Shown here: in pieces, positions 13,476 through 26,000 of the stretch
Position numbering within the stretch: the stretch's first letter is position 1
Layout: each line of letters starts with the position of its first letter
Origin: Amia ocellicauda
Lineage: Eukaryota > Chordata > Actinopteri > Amiiformes > Amiidae
Length of the DNA: 64,000 nucleotides
NCBI RefSeq assembly: GCF_036373705.1
Contig: NC_089850.1
Coordinates: 44,938,048 to 45,002,047 of the forward strand
Reading direction: 5' to 3'
Translations under genes and position numbers: made by a program
The notes under the pieces: generated by a model
Databases searched by the model: none
The model's input: the letters and a program-made list of their open reading frames with translations, nothing else
Told to the model about the DNA's origin: nothing

Positions 13476-14341
13476 TTTATTCATATCAAACTGAACCATA
13501 CCCAGTATTCAGCATTGCAGGCATGCCCACTAATATGGATGTGTCGGATAGTATCAGTGGCCAACAGGACACCCCACAAGGAGCTTCACGAGCAGAAGAG
13601 TTTAGAGTCACAAGAATCCTTTCAGATCAGATTAAAGTTAACTGATTAGTATGGTAATTAAGGGTAAAAAAAAAAAAAAACATCAGATGTCCTGTCTATT
13701 AGTTTGTAGTGCTCGTCTTAGAAATACACCCTTTATATAATCACACGTTGGCCATAATATGACAAATGTAAAAAGCTTTGTGATGACAGATACAATAAAA
13801 AGGTTACATAAATCCAATTAAAATATTTTTCAGACTATGTAAAACTTATACAAATGCTAAATAGGCTCATGTTTGAAAAGACAAGTGGGTATGTTTTACA
13901 CAAAAAACCAAACTAGAAAAATAAAATGAACATGACCAAAGGAATGAGGAAATTGATGCTTCACATTAGCAATCACAGTACCTATTGTGGTGCTTCGGAC
14001 TGAGGGGGTCATGTTGAACAGTGCCCCAGCTGGAATCCAGTTCACTTATTGGTCTCTGTTGTTCCAGCTGGTCTGAGTGTAAGCATTTAGTTGCTTCAGT
14101 CTCTTGAACAACCCTTGCTGTAAAATTAAAATCAATTTGCATGATTTCTGTGGAGGTGCATCTCTGAAGGACATCAACCACCTCTTAAAGTCTGCCACCA
14201 GGTCCTGGAGCTGGAAGGAGTGGTGTGGAGTCCATCTGGGAGGCTTGGGACAGGTAGGACTGAACAGAGCATTTTCCTTGCTGTATAGAAACCAAGTAAA
14301 AGGCTTTAAAAAAGAAAAAAAGTATTTTGTCTTTTGCTGGA
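13476..14341 (-). other. dtl: dtl 3' UTR with candidate poly(A) signal
   Basis: Sequence downstream of the dtl stop codon on the minus strand. The first canonical AATAAA I find on this strand is at 13481-13476 (TTTATT on the plus strand), which would give a 3' UTR of about 860 nt. No open frame on the minus strand looks like an additional dtl exon. The poly(A) choice is a guess from the hexamer alone. Confidence 0.35.
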
Positions 14342-14407
14342 TTATTCCGGCGTTCTTTTCTGGAAGTAGGAGGAGATCTTTTTCATGGATTGTGGTGTTG
14401 ACGGGGC
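14342..14407 (-). CDS. dtl: dtl last exon encoding the C-terminal PIP box
   Basis: This 22-codon exon, stop included, is too short for an ORF scan. It follows a TTTCAG acceptor and encodes APSTPQSMKKISSYFQKR plus three residues. MKKISSYF fits the PCNA-binding PIP-box pattern with Met in place of the first Gln, as in the human SMRKICTYF tail. In human CDT2 this C-terminal PIP box recruits the receptor to PCNA independently of substrate. The preceding exon ends in phase 0 at CCG|GTACAT, so the junction reads SASP-APSTP. Confidence 0.93.
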   Translation of the reverse strand, partial: APSTPQSMKKISSYFQKRTPE

Positions 14408-15484
14408 CTGAAAGGAAGGTAAAAAATGGGAGAGGATTAATTTCTGAGACAGTTTCTCTGTTGCCTTATTTAGATTGTGGGCTTTTAAATCCTTCTGCTT
14501 ATTCATATTCTACGCTAGTACATATTCATACAGTACAAGCCTATTTAAGGGCTCATCCGGAGGAATATCAATCATGTTTTCACTGTAGAAGAAGTTGTAG
14601 TAACTTGCATAAGCCAGAGGAAAGTCTTGTGTTAATGGCTTTCCACAAATTCAAGATGGGAGAATAATTTCCCAGTATACCAACACACCACAACCCACCA
14701 CTGTCACAGGGTCTAGATTATAAAATGACAACGACTGCACAGGATGGGGGTGGGGGGATGTGCCTTCAAACATATTAAAAACATATGTACCGGTGAGGCT
14801 GATGTTCTGCCCTCCTGCCTCTTGGTGGAGCTGGGGCTTCGAAAGCTCGAGGGGCTGCCCCGCTCTCCCTTCAGCGTCTGTCCCATCGCAGAGAGCCAGT
14901 CCGCAGGCTGGGGGGAGCTGTTCTCCTTGTCCGGGTGTTTCAATGAAGTGGGATTTTGCTCTCCACTGAGGCAGCAGGTCTCGGCCTCCTCTCCGCACCG
15001 CTCGTCGGTATCCTTGGCTGGGCAGCACACCCCCCCGAGCCCTGGCCTCCTCTTGGCTGCTGGGTACAGCTCCGTCACACAGTCACAGTCCCCAGGGCAG
15101 CCCTGCACCCCCTCTGAGCTGCTCTCCAGTCGGCGCTTGACCCTCCTCTCAGAGGCCAGAGCCGGGCTCTGTCCACTAGGGCTGAGCACCTTCCTGGGGG
15201 TGGGGGTGCCCTGGGCTCTGGTGCTGGGGCTGGGGGAGTTGGGGCTCCTGGTCATCCACTGCCTGATTGAGGGCGAGGAGGCGGTACGTCGAGGAGTGAC
15301 CGAACAGCGTTTCTTGCTCGGAGGGGTTTGGAGGGAGAAGGAGGGTGTGCTGGAGGGCAAGGGCAGGTCTGCTCCGGCAGGGGCGCAGGCTGCAGCCTGT
15401 GGGGACGACAGGGCACCCAGACACTGCACCCTGGACATCTTGGCAGGAGTGGACTCTGATGGGCTCATGGGTTCTGCTCAGGGA

Positions 15485-15522
<38 letters not shown>

Positions 15523-18500
15523 CTTCATGGGTTAGTAAACATGCATTTCCAAAATAAGTTACACTTCACTGAGATAACAGAAGTCTTGCTGGCAGCTGCT
15601 TTATGAGAACAGAAAGACAACTGAGCTGGGTTTAACTATTTGTTCCATACAGTAACGTACACAATTCCTTTATACATTTTATTTTGTTTCAGGGTGGGTG
15701 GGTGTATGTATAGGCTTTCCTTACCTGGGAGCTTGGTGTGCGAGGACAGTTTTGGACAGGCTCTTCCAACAACATTGGAGGCTCCGAGCGAAGACTTCTC
15801 CCCTTCTGCCCCTCTGTTCAGGCGCCAGATCCGAACAGTGTTGTCGTCTGAACACGAGGCAATCTGCCATGAGAAGAAATCAGGAAATCACACAGGGCAT
15901 CCATGCACATCCGTTTAGGTTTTCTGTCCAAGTATTTATTCTGTACAGAAGAATGATTCCCATACAACTGGCACGGGTCGGAGCTCTACGTAAACCACAA
16001 CAGTTTAAAGGTCTGAGGTTTTTATTAACTAAACTTCATATATATTACATATTTACCTATGGTGTTCAGAACTCTTATTTATGCTAAACAGTAGTTTAAC
16101 CTTAAAAGAAAATATATAAATTAGGAACTTTTGAAAATATGCATTAAAACAAAGGCCCTGATCCATCTTTGTATTGCTAATAATGAAAAAGGGAAGCGTC
16201 GATTCCAGTAAGCTCTAGAATGCAAGATTCCTCTTGGAGACAGAAGAGTGCTATCGTACTCATACAGTAGTATATTCTTATCCGTGAGATTGATTGATTT
16301 TGAAAAAGCAGAATAAATAAAAATAAAGAACCGCACCTTAGTGAAATCCGTAGGACACCAGGCTATTGATGTGACCTCCTGGCAGTGTCCTTGGAGCATG
16401 ATGGGAGGGCGTTTAGGGTCAGAAATCTGGAAAAAAACAAAACTGAAATTTCGATATTTTCCTCCAAGGGTATTTGACTATGGTTGCTGTTGTCATAGCT
16501 ACTAGCTAACCCATAGTCCTGCTCCCCCAGACAGCAGCGCCCTACCTATCTGGCTATGGATCAAAACTTCAGGCAAATACAACTTCACAGAGAGAAAACA
16601 AACAAAAAAGTTGTCCATTTACCACCAGTAGATTTTTTTTTTTTTTTAAACAAAATCCAGGGCCAGTGAAATATAAACAGCAGAATCAAAGCTGTACACA
16701 ACTTTATTTTTGCTGTCAAGCATCCTTGAATGGTCAAAACATGTCAGATCAAAATAACTCTAGTTCCAAAAGGTTTCCTGAAGTCATTTCACAAGGTGTA
16801 ACATGATAAACTATAATTTATTATTTCCTCAAGACCATTTCATCTTCTTGGGAGAAACTGGTAGGTAAGTGTGTGATGGGGAAGAAGGGAGTTCCACCTC
16901 ACCTTCCAGATGTAGGCATTGTGATCACTGGACCCACTGACCAAGAACTGGTCATCTGGACTGACGCTAGACGTAATGTAGAAGCTTGAGTTGAGGTGGC
17001 CGTTGAAGATGGACACTGTAGAGAAGAAAGAACTCCGTAATGAACAGCTGTCCAAGAACAGCAGCCCTGCATCTCAAAATGTACAGTTAAATCAGTAGCT
17101 GAGTCTGGGAAACCAAAGGACCACCATTTATCTTATAGCAAATCTGGATACAAACAGCAGCTCAGGGACCCCCATTTCCCCACAACGAAACCTCTAAAAC
17201 ACAGGCAGAGAGCTGGAGCACTCGAATGCCATCGAAACTCACACCCTTGTTGTCAGAAGCGTATACACTACATTTCAGGAAACCAGCTAAACCGGACAGT
17301 GATGTCGTTTCAGACGGTTAATAAATCTCACAGATGCAGAGTTAACTGGAATGCGGTTAATGTACTTTCATCACTTTCAAAGGTTGTCAGCCTTATCAGA
17401 TTGCTGTGGTGTGGGGGAGGACTTGCCAAGGAATCAAGACCCAAGGACTCCTATTTTACAGTTTTTCCTAATTAGTCTCAGTCATAAGAGAATTAGATTT
17501 CACAAACTCAAATAATCTAAATCCACCTAAGTCAGAGGCAGAAAACGACAAGAAACCAAACATTATATATTCAAGACTTTCTACCTAACTGGGCTGACAT
17601 GACTCATATGTTTCTTCTAACCAGGCTTCTTACTCATTTCAAGATCTGGTGTAGACTTTGGTGTAAAACAATATTCAGTTACTAAATTAATCATTTCTCC
17701 TGGTCTAGGAAACATGGAGTGGGAGCACACGACGTGCAGCGATTGACTACCCTCAGGGTACGCATTTTAAAGCTATGACTCAAAACGGATGCCAAAGCAA
17801 AAGAGGGGATGTTCAATCTTGTTTTATTTATAAGTTGGCATCAAATACATGTTAAATAGTATTCTTAAAACAAATAAGTTTTAAAATAGGTGAAGGAGAG
17901 ATGCTTCATTCTCAAATCAAGATTACGGTGAGAGACGGGCATGTGATTTCTGCCTAAGGCCCACACACCCGTCTGCAATGCACTATTTGCCTCTGCTTTT
18001 GCTCAAGGCTGCTGTCTAATTCCAGACAGTTACTGGAAATGTGTTATCTGATGTTGGAAAGCCTACAGCGCGCTCTAGTGGTAAAAAACACATACGTATT
18101 CGTTAATCGTCACATCCTTAAGAACACTACTCCGGGCCATGATAAAAAATAAGAACATAACACAAAGAGATCATCTTCACTTCCATTATTTCCAGAAATA
18201 CACATCTGTAGGTGCTTCAGTGACTAAGAAATAACTCTCCACTCCCTCCAACTTGAAATTTCATGCTCTTGGAAATAAACCCATATATACACACCCAAGA
18301 TGCATCTTCCAAATATTGAGCATGCTTATCTTTTCATGACATGATGTTTCCCTGAATACATTCTCTTTTGAAAAACTGTTTGAGTGAATCACCAGGATAA
18401 ATCTAAACCATCACAAAAAGCAGCTTGTTGAGGAGGGGGGGAAAACTGAATATAAACCAAATTTAGAAAATTATATGCATATGTTAGTGTTTAGAGAACA

Positions 18501-21500
18501 AGCAGACAAGGACTTTGTTATGAACATCTGTGGCTGAGTGGGGTTGTAAAAGACTGACTATTAAGCTATTAAATCTGGTCTCCGAGAAGTATTGATGCGT
18601 TGAATAACAAATTCTTCAAACTTAATTTGCCTAAAAGCTTGTGTGGCATACAGGGATGCAATGCATAAAAAACAAAACAAAAAACAGTTTTACTTTGTTC
18701 ATATGCCTCTGCAGGATACAGAAGCTTGATTTAGTAATTATATTTCTTACATTTTCAGAGAAACCATTATATTCCAGAATAGGTTCATGCTTTTTGGCTC
18801 TCAGATTTGCATTGAAATTGTTTTGGTCATCCTGCCATCAACTGTAATTTTCCTCAAAAGGTTTAACACACTCATTTTCTGATGAAACTGACAGCTAAAA
18901 TAAGCTTAATGTTGTGGCATAAAAGCAGATACTCATTTGGCATATCCACATAAATATGGCTTAATTGAGAATCTGATAATTTAGTCTGAAATCTTAAACA
19001 GATATATGGGAGCAGCTTCCAGTTTCCTTACCTGGTGCAGTTTTCAGCCCCGTCACATTAAACTTGTAAATGTTCTCATCGGTACAGTTTGCAAACAAGC
19101 TGGAGCCAGTAGAATCCAAGGTGAGTCCAGAGTAGCCTACAGGAAAGCATTTAATGTTAGATTTACAACAAAATGGAGAACTGTATGTAGAGCAAACATT
19201 CATGTCAAGTTCCAAGAAAACATCAGTTTTAGGTACACACCCAGTTTACGTATGCTGTTTCCAGGGTACGGGTAAGCTTGCAAAGGAACTGGATCCTGAT
19301 TATGAGCAGTATAGTTCTTCCTCAAGTCCCACATCTTGATAACACTGAGAAGGAATCAATTATGACTGTCAGTAAAGCATCCAATAGAAAACAATCAGGA
19401 ATAGCACAGAAACTAAAATGAAGCTTGTGGTTTATGAAACATGCTCAATGGCATCGGCATTTACTGTAACCTTATATTCAAAGGTCTCTAATGACTAAAC
19501 TGAATTCCATGAAGGATCTCTTCTTATGCCAGGTAATGTTGCTACAGAGACCTGTGCCACAGCCCGGACATATTCCACCAACTGCAAACTCTTACCCATC
19601 GACGGCTCCTGAAGAGATGAGTGTGTTCTCATCCCGAAACAGCACCACTGTGACACTCTGCTGGGAATCCTGGGAAAAGAATCGACAGTTAGAGCAGTTT
19701 TGACCCATGACTGCTCAGTTACTGTGGATAATTTAGTGTAAGTCTTTGATGATCCATTCATGACTTGAATGCAAATTTATAGTTTCCTTCTTGTTTACGT
19801 CAGACAGTGCACAAGCATATGACAAAAAAATAGCGCCAACAGCTATTCCTTAGAAATTCAGGAAAGCATTGTTACAACACACAGGCATTTCTGTATGACA
19901 AGACCCAAGGTGTGAAAGCACACTGACCACAGTTGGTGCAATTCCTCTGCTAGACTGGCGTTTCTTCTTCAGCTTGGAGGGAGTCTGCCTGTCGGGTTTG
20001 TTGTGAGCACCGCAGATTTGCTTCACTTGCCTGTAAAATCCATCTAGAAACAAATTATACATAAAAAAAAAAGTTAAAGGTTTTTGCCAGGTTAGTTTTG
20101 CAGTGCAAGGCCTCCTAATGTAGACCCCTGTCCAACAAGACATTCCTGGGAAAACACACTAAAGAATAAAGCAGGAACAAATTTCAGAATGCAAATACTG
20201 TGGGTATATTAGAATAGAAACACTCAGGCATACACACTTATCTTTAGCAACAGATATAATATAATCCTTCACTCACCTTTCTTACTGCACCTCGTATCCC
20301 AAACCATAATGTTCCCATCTCTACCTCCAGTACAGAAAACCGCTGCAAACAAAACAACAGAATTAAAACCTGAAATGATATCAAAACTTTACTCCTGCTC
20401 CTCACAAAATAACAAAAAACTCTGGATTATAACATGTGCTTGAGTCAAGGGCTTTAACCTTCTCCCTAGCTACAACTGTGCCTTGTCAAGGATATTTATA
20501 GTGAATTTTCTAAATGCATTGCTTTGCCTTAAATACAATTGTGCAAGGCTTACCTTTCTCCTGCTTTGCAAAAGCCACTGATTTAAGGCTGCACTGGTGG
20601 CCTTTGAAGGTGCCCATAAGTTGCCCAGTCTTCACATCCCACAGTTTTGCCATCTGATCCCCAGATGCTGTAACCTGTGGAGCAACAAAGGTCATAACTG
20701 AATTACTGAACTAATGTTTATGAAGGACCAGCACCTGCAAAGAGATACGTCTTATTGATTCAAAGAGAGTGGGCTCAGAACTCCATTAATCCTTAAAAGC
20801 AAAGTTCACAGAATTCACAGCAATGAGAAAACACTATTTTGGAGATTCTTTCTTGGGTTGATAAAACAGGGATTGGATGCAAGAGCTAGCATGTTACTGG
20901 TCAAACAATGCACCTCATTGCAGCAAGAAGTTGCAGCTTCTTCAGATAAAAGGTTAATTTATGGTAAGAAAACAAACAGGCACTTACCAGGCAATGTTCC
21001 CCAGGGACCCAGGCAATATCAAAGACTGCATTAGCATGAGCCATCCACTCTAAGGCAAATGAGAAGTTTCGATTTTAAATAATAATTCCAAACGGCTTTG
21101 TTATACATCGATACAAAGAAAAACTGTTTTCATTCAGTAGAGAATGAAAATGTCTGACTTATGCAAGTTCTCCTTCCACAGGACAGATCCTGTTCTTATT
21201 TAGTGTCCATAGAATAAGGGCAGTTCGTAATCCACTGAGAGTTTGTCAGGTAGAGCAAAAACAAGAGAGAAAGTGTAAGGGCTGCTGTTTTAATGACCAC
21301 ACTGCTATGCACCCTCCGTGAGGGAGAATGATACCTTTCAGAATAGGACTGCTGCGGGACTCTGTGTTGTACAGCCGGACGATTCCCTCTTCATTGGCCA
21401 CAGCCAGGACTTGCTGCAGCCCTTGAGCTAGTGGAGAGAAACACAGTGTTAGGACATTGACGTCTGACAGTACACTGGCCACCAAGAATGCAAGTACAAA

Positions 21501-22695
21501 ACAGGAACAGGAACCATTGTTATGGGCCTATAAGCCATTAGCAGTGAGAAATGGACAGCTATTGCCATAGAAAGTAACAGATTAAATTGGTTAAGATAAT
21601 ACACTGCAAATGAGCTTTTGTTGTAATGGTAATCATCATATTTTGAGATTCAGCGTTGCTTTCTCTTTTCTACATTTTCAGCAAAGTCAGCTATGCATCA
21701 GTTATCATTTTTAATAATAATTCAAAATCATATTTTATGGAGGGGTTGGTGGGTATTTTTACCTGAGGAAAAAGTGCATCCAAATGGAGGAACTGCAATC
21801 CCCATGTCGCCATAAGAGATGTGCTCATCTTGTCGGGCACACTGGAAACAGTCGATCAGAGAGGACAGAGGGTACCTGCTCCCCAAGCCTAGGCGAAAAC
21901 GATGCATTTAATATACTTCTGAGATACAAGGACAGTATTCAAACTACTGACACTGACAGACACCCTCCCCCAACACACACACGTCCCGCCACTGCATTCC
22001 AGTTCTTCATGCATGCTTGCAGGGGAGGCTGAGCGACTCTCTTTCCATAGATTTCAACACACTGATAACATGGCTGAAATCGTTATGAATGTATGAAGTT
22101 GATTATATAGATACACTTATTGATTTATAATTGATTTAAGTGGTCTCATTCAGCAACAAAAGTTTACAATCGGTTATCAGAAGTCCCCCAGTTAACGATA
22201 ACGTGCACATCCTGCCCCATCCCCCTCCAGCTGCCATTTCTATAGTCTACACACAACAGGGCATTCATAGATCAAATAAAATCAAATAAAACCAGATAAT
22301 CATTTCGATCCAGCGTGTTAGTAATACGAATGAGAAAGAAATGTTCAGGTTGATAAATAAAAGGCTGATCTTTGAAAATACGAAACATTTAAGGCTATTT
22401 TTAAGATTATTCGATTTATTAAAGTAAGCACACTTTTATTTTTACTTGATCGTAATAGAGGAAGAAAAAAGGCATCTTCACTCCATCTCTCTAAGACCAT
22501 TACATTAAAGAGATTTCATAGCTAATTATTGTGTGAAAACACACTTTTAGACCACGATCAAGACCTCCCAGTAGTTGTCAATTCATTTTAGCGCCAGAAG
22601 TGTAACTAGCTACCTATTGTATTTTAGGTCAATTTCGACTTACCGATATGCTTCCAGTTGACCACTCCTCTATCAACGATGGAGCGAAAAAGCAT
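14342..22695 (-). CDS. dtl: dtl (CDT2): substrate receptor of the CRL4 ubiquitin ligase, complete in 15 coding exons
   Basis: DTL/CDT2 is the WD40 receptor that brings PCNA-bound substrates such as CDT1, p21 and SET8 to CUL4-DDB1 in S phase and after DNA damage. Exons on the minus strand: 22695-22644, 21888-21763, 21427-21335, 21049-20988, 20674-20554, 20342-20277, 20043-19928, 19669-19596, 19344-19241, 19136-19032, 17015-16903, 16426-16337, 15863-15725, 15473-14791, 14407-14342. They sum to 2010 nt, 669 aa plus stop; every intron has GT/AG ends and phases close. Human is 730 aa, as I recall, also with 15 exons. Residues 1-400 form the WD40 propeller. WDTR (about 166-169) and WDLR (about 242-245) are the WDXR motifs that contact DDB1; the second matches human Arg246. 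The tail is Ser/Pro-rich and ends in a PIP box. It is head-to-head with ints7. Confidence 0.96.
14791..15473 (-). CDS. dtl: dtl exon 14: disordered, Ser/Pro-rich regulatory tail
   Basis: The 683-nt exon encodes residues about 421-648. It carries many SP and TP sites suited to CDK phosphorylation (for example SPNSPSPSTR and TPTPRK), several basic patches (RRVKRR, KKRC), the conserved NCVTEL-like word DCVTEL, and KENSSP, which matches the human KENSSPE segment and contains a KEN box at about 603-605. The exon is much more GC-rich than its introns, which produces long shadow frames on the plus strand. The acceptor CCTGAGCAG follows a pure CT microsatellite. Confidence 0.93.
15484..15519. repeat. 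(GA)n microsatellite acting as dtl polypyrimidine tract
   Basis: A GA dinucleotide repeat of about 16-18 units on the plus strand reads (CT)n on the dtl strand. It ends about 10 nt before the exon 14 acceptor AG at 15475-15474, exactly where the U2AF-bound polypyrimidine tract is needed. Confidence 0.9.
17016..19031 (-). other. dtl: dtl intron 10, 2 kb, no features
   Basis: This is the longest dtl intron. I see AT-rich DNA with no recognisable exon, RNA gene or bounded repeat in it. Confidence 0.7.
22644..22695 (-). CDS. dtl: dtl coding exon 1
   Basis: Encodes MLFRSIVDRGVVNWKHI plus one base, with donor ATCG|GTAAGTCG. The MLF-S-V start resembles human MLFNSVLRQ. The Kozak context AAAAATGC has A at -3. 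Splicing to 21888 gives G-LGSRYPLSSLI, matching the human QYPLQSLL region and confirming the short exon. Confidence 0.92.
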
Positions 22696-23067
22696 TTTTA
22701 AGAATGTTTCTTCAATTAAAAAGTAAATCGCACTTAAAAAGCACAAGTAGTGTTCCTGATCTCCCACAAAAAAGCTCTGATCTTAATTCCCGCGAACTAC
22801 CAACTGAGAGGATAATACAAACTACCCGCTAAAGTGACGTAACGTTCACTGATTGGTCAAACTAACAAAAACGCGATCAGACTCCTCCTACTTAACATGG
22901 CCTCTGGTTGACGTCACTTCCTGCCGCTGTGCATTGCTGGGAAATGCCGTAGCTGGCTTACCATTTCCTCTGTCTGGCAAATGTGTTTTTTTGTGTGAAT
23001 TAAAAAAAACTTTATTTGACAGATCCCAGAGCTACTTCTTGAACCTTCAGGGTTCAGACAAGACACC
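22696..23067. promoter_or_regulatory. Shared head-to-head dtl / ints7 promoter
   Basis: Only 372 bp separate the two divergent start codons. Visible motifs are an E2F-like TTCCCGCG at 22787-22794, CRE-like TGACGTAA at 22835-22842, an inverted CCAAT box (ATTGG) at 22852-22856, a YY1-like AACATGGC at about 22895, a perfect CRE TGACGTCA at 22909-22916, and an adjacent ETS-like ACTTCCTG. No TATA box is seen. Human DTL and INTS7 are also divergent neighbours, and DTL is a known E2F/cell-cycle gene, so shared control is plausible. The transcription starts cannot be read from sequence. Confidence 0.85.
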
Positions 23068-26000
23068 ATGTCCTTATCTACAGCTCGATCGTTCCTCTCT
23101 GAAGCCGGCTATGGGGAGCAAGAACTGGATGCCAATTCTGCTCTAATGGAGCTGGACAAAGGTAGCATTTTTGTGTGGAGTTATATAATGTTTTAGTTTG
23201 GTTGTTCTTGATGGAGTACTGCTGTCTGTAGATGCCAATGTATAGCAGCCCATATGCTGTCAGTGACAGATGAGAGTACGTTAAGTAACACATCGATTGG
23301 CTGCATGTATGGTGTCTATGGACTTCAAACTTAAACTCTGCAGAATAGCTTGTACCCTTTCCTCGTCTCTTTTGTAAATATCTCTATACATTCCAGCTAT
23401 AGCATTGCTCACAGTACTGCACATGAATTCAACCAGGTCATGCTTTCAATGCATCAGTGTTGATGGGTTGAAATACGTCATCACCAAAAAGTTACTTGCG
23501 GAGAACAAAAAAACGTGACATTACAGATGCGTCTGTCTTGCATTTAATAATGTCTTCATCCCCAAAGGGCTGCGGTCCGGGAAGCTGGGAGAGCAGTGCG
23601 AAGCTGTGGTGCTGTTTCCCAAGCTGTTCCAGAAGTACCCCTTCCCCATCCTGATCAACTCTGCTTTTCTCAAGCTGGCAGACATTTTCAGACTGGGGTA
23701 GGTGTTTGAAACAAAATAATCACAATAATAGTCAAACCCTTTATAAAAGTGCTTGTCTTATGTTAATTTTCCCATTTCCCAGGGTTTTGACTCACTTTTA
23801 AAACACCACATAGAAGTCTGTCATTTATTTTATGATCAGTTTCTATTACATATGTTTTTTCATTAATTACAAAATAAACTTGATTTATACAATACCTAAA
23901 AAAGCTTTAACTTTGTTTTAACAAACAATCAAATATGACCGACATTTCCTTTTTTTTCTCACAGAAACAATTTTCTGCGGCTCTGTGTGCTGAAGGTGAC
24001 TCAGCAGAGTGAGAAGCACCTGGAGAAAATCCTCAATGTGGATGAGTTTGTCAAGAGGATTTTCTCCGTCATTCACAGTAATGATCCGGTGGCCAGAGCT
24101 ATCACTCTCAGGTACGACCAGCTCTGAAGCAGAGTATTAAATCTGAAAAGCACTACTATTGACTTAAAATAGTTGAAAGATAGTGCTTTGTGACTACAGT
24201 ATTACAAATTAACTTTTCATCTACATCACACTTAGAAGAGAGTCATGAAAGTCATTTTGTGCTCGTGTTTCATTGGTTGTGGATAAAACAGATTTAAGGT
24301 ATTAGGGGATCTCTGTGTAATAAATGATGAGTATGATGTTTTCCTTGTAGATTAGTGATGATCATTTCATTATTTATAATGCTTAATTTCTTTTGTGGTG
24401 ATTTTTAATGCAATAAATATATTTTTTGTTTGCAGGATGCTGGGTAGCATGGCTTCCATTATTCCAGAGAGGAAAAATGCCCATCACAGTATCCGACAGA
24501 GCCTCGATTCGCATGATAATGTGGAAGTTGAAGCGGCTATTTTCGCTGCTGCTAGCTTCTCTGCTCAGTCAAAGTAAGAACCAAAGCTCTGAGTTGAGTT
24601 CTGTTGGTTGGCTGTATGCGTTGTTAATCTCTTCCCTTTTGTATGTTAACTATATGTTGTATCACATGTTACATCTTAAAAAGACTTGTTAAAGGTGATT
24701 GGAAGAACATATACACCATAAACATGACACTAGTTAAACTATTTTAGTGTCTTTGAAAGCAGTGTGATTACGAAAGTATAATTAGCCACCTGGACAAGCA
24801 ATTTATAATCTTATACACTTTAGTTTTTTTTAATTATTATTTCTCTTTTTTTAACTACAGAGATTTTGCAGCAGGGATTTGTAACAAAATCGGTGAAATG
24901 ATTCAAGGTAAGTTCTTTCAGGCAAATAAAAATAAGTCCACCATTTTGTGTTATTTAGACAAATTCATAGTACATTTTTCTGAACAACTTGGAGCATAAG
25001 TCACACATTTAATCTTGAGAGACTTAACAACACCTAATTTATATAAACACCACACTGTGGTTTCATACTTTCATAACATACAGCTTATATCATGCTTTTT
25101 TTAGTTAATTATATATATATACACACACACATTAGCTTTTGGCTTTATTTTATGATCAGTTTTAACTGCTCCGGTAGATCTGGTGCTGCCTGCCTCCCAC
25201 TGTCTAGTAATGGGCTCGGACTTTGTTCCCAGGTCTGGACACACCAGTGGACATGAAGCTGAAGCTGATCCCCATGTTACAGCACATGCATCACGATGCC
25301 GGCCTGGCGTCCAGCAGCAGGCAGCTCCTGCAGCAGCTCGTCACCTCCTACCCCTCCACCCAGATGGTCATCGTCACCCTGCACACCTTCACTCAGCTGG
25401 CAGCCTCCTCCCTCATTGACATCCCCAAACAGGTCCTTCATTAAACTACACTAATGATGGGAAACCATTTACACTCCAGTACAGCTCTGGAAAAAATTGA
25501 GACCACTTAACATTGATTTCTGAACTCAGTGGTCTCTTAATTATTTCCAGAGCTGTATATAGGTGTACATTACTTTGGACACATTAACCTATTTTGTTTT
25601 GGGTTAAATAAAAACATATGTATTTTGCTGAGACAGATATCTCACTATTGTAAGACAACAACAGCCAGACATTGCCACTGGATGTCATGAACAAATAATC
25701 CTGCTGCCTAAAGCTTATTTAACCTAATTTACTGTATTCTAGAAACAATTATTATTATTTTAAGAAGAGGAAGAAAGCTTCAATATTTAACCAAAGTGTC
25801 ACATTTTCTTCTTGAATGGAAAAATCCATCACATGATTTAAAATATTTAGTTTAGGCTTGCCTTAACCAACATTTATAATTAACTTAATTGCCAAATAAA
25901 AAGTGATGCTATTAACTGCTGAAGTTAAAATGTTAACATTTGTTGCACTAACAACCTCCTATTCCATTTGACTAGATACATGTACACAGAAACAAGCTGA

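Noticed and set aside
13966..14181. Minus-strand frame with a TTTTACAG acceptor as a possible dtl last exon
   Set aside because: The translation (ending PKHHNRYCDC) does not resemble the DTL C-terminus. The 14342-14407 exon supplies the expected PIP box and stop codon.
14744..15535. 263-aa plus-strand open frame opposite dtl exon 14
   Set aside because: It is the antisense shadow of the GC-rich dtl exon. The minus-strand frame has clear DTL similarity, correct phases and splice sites, while the plus-strand translation is low-complexity and ends in a GA-repeat peptide.
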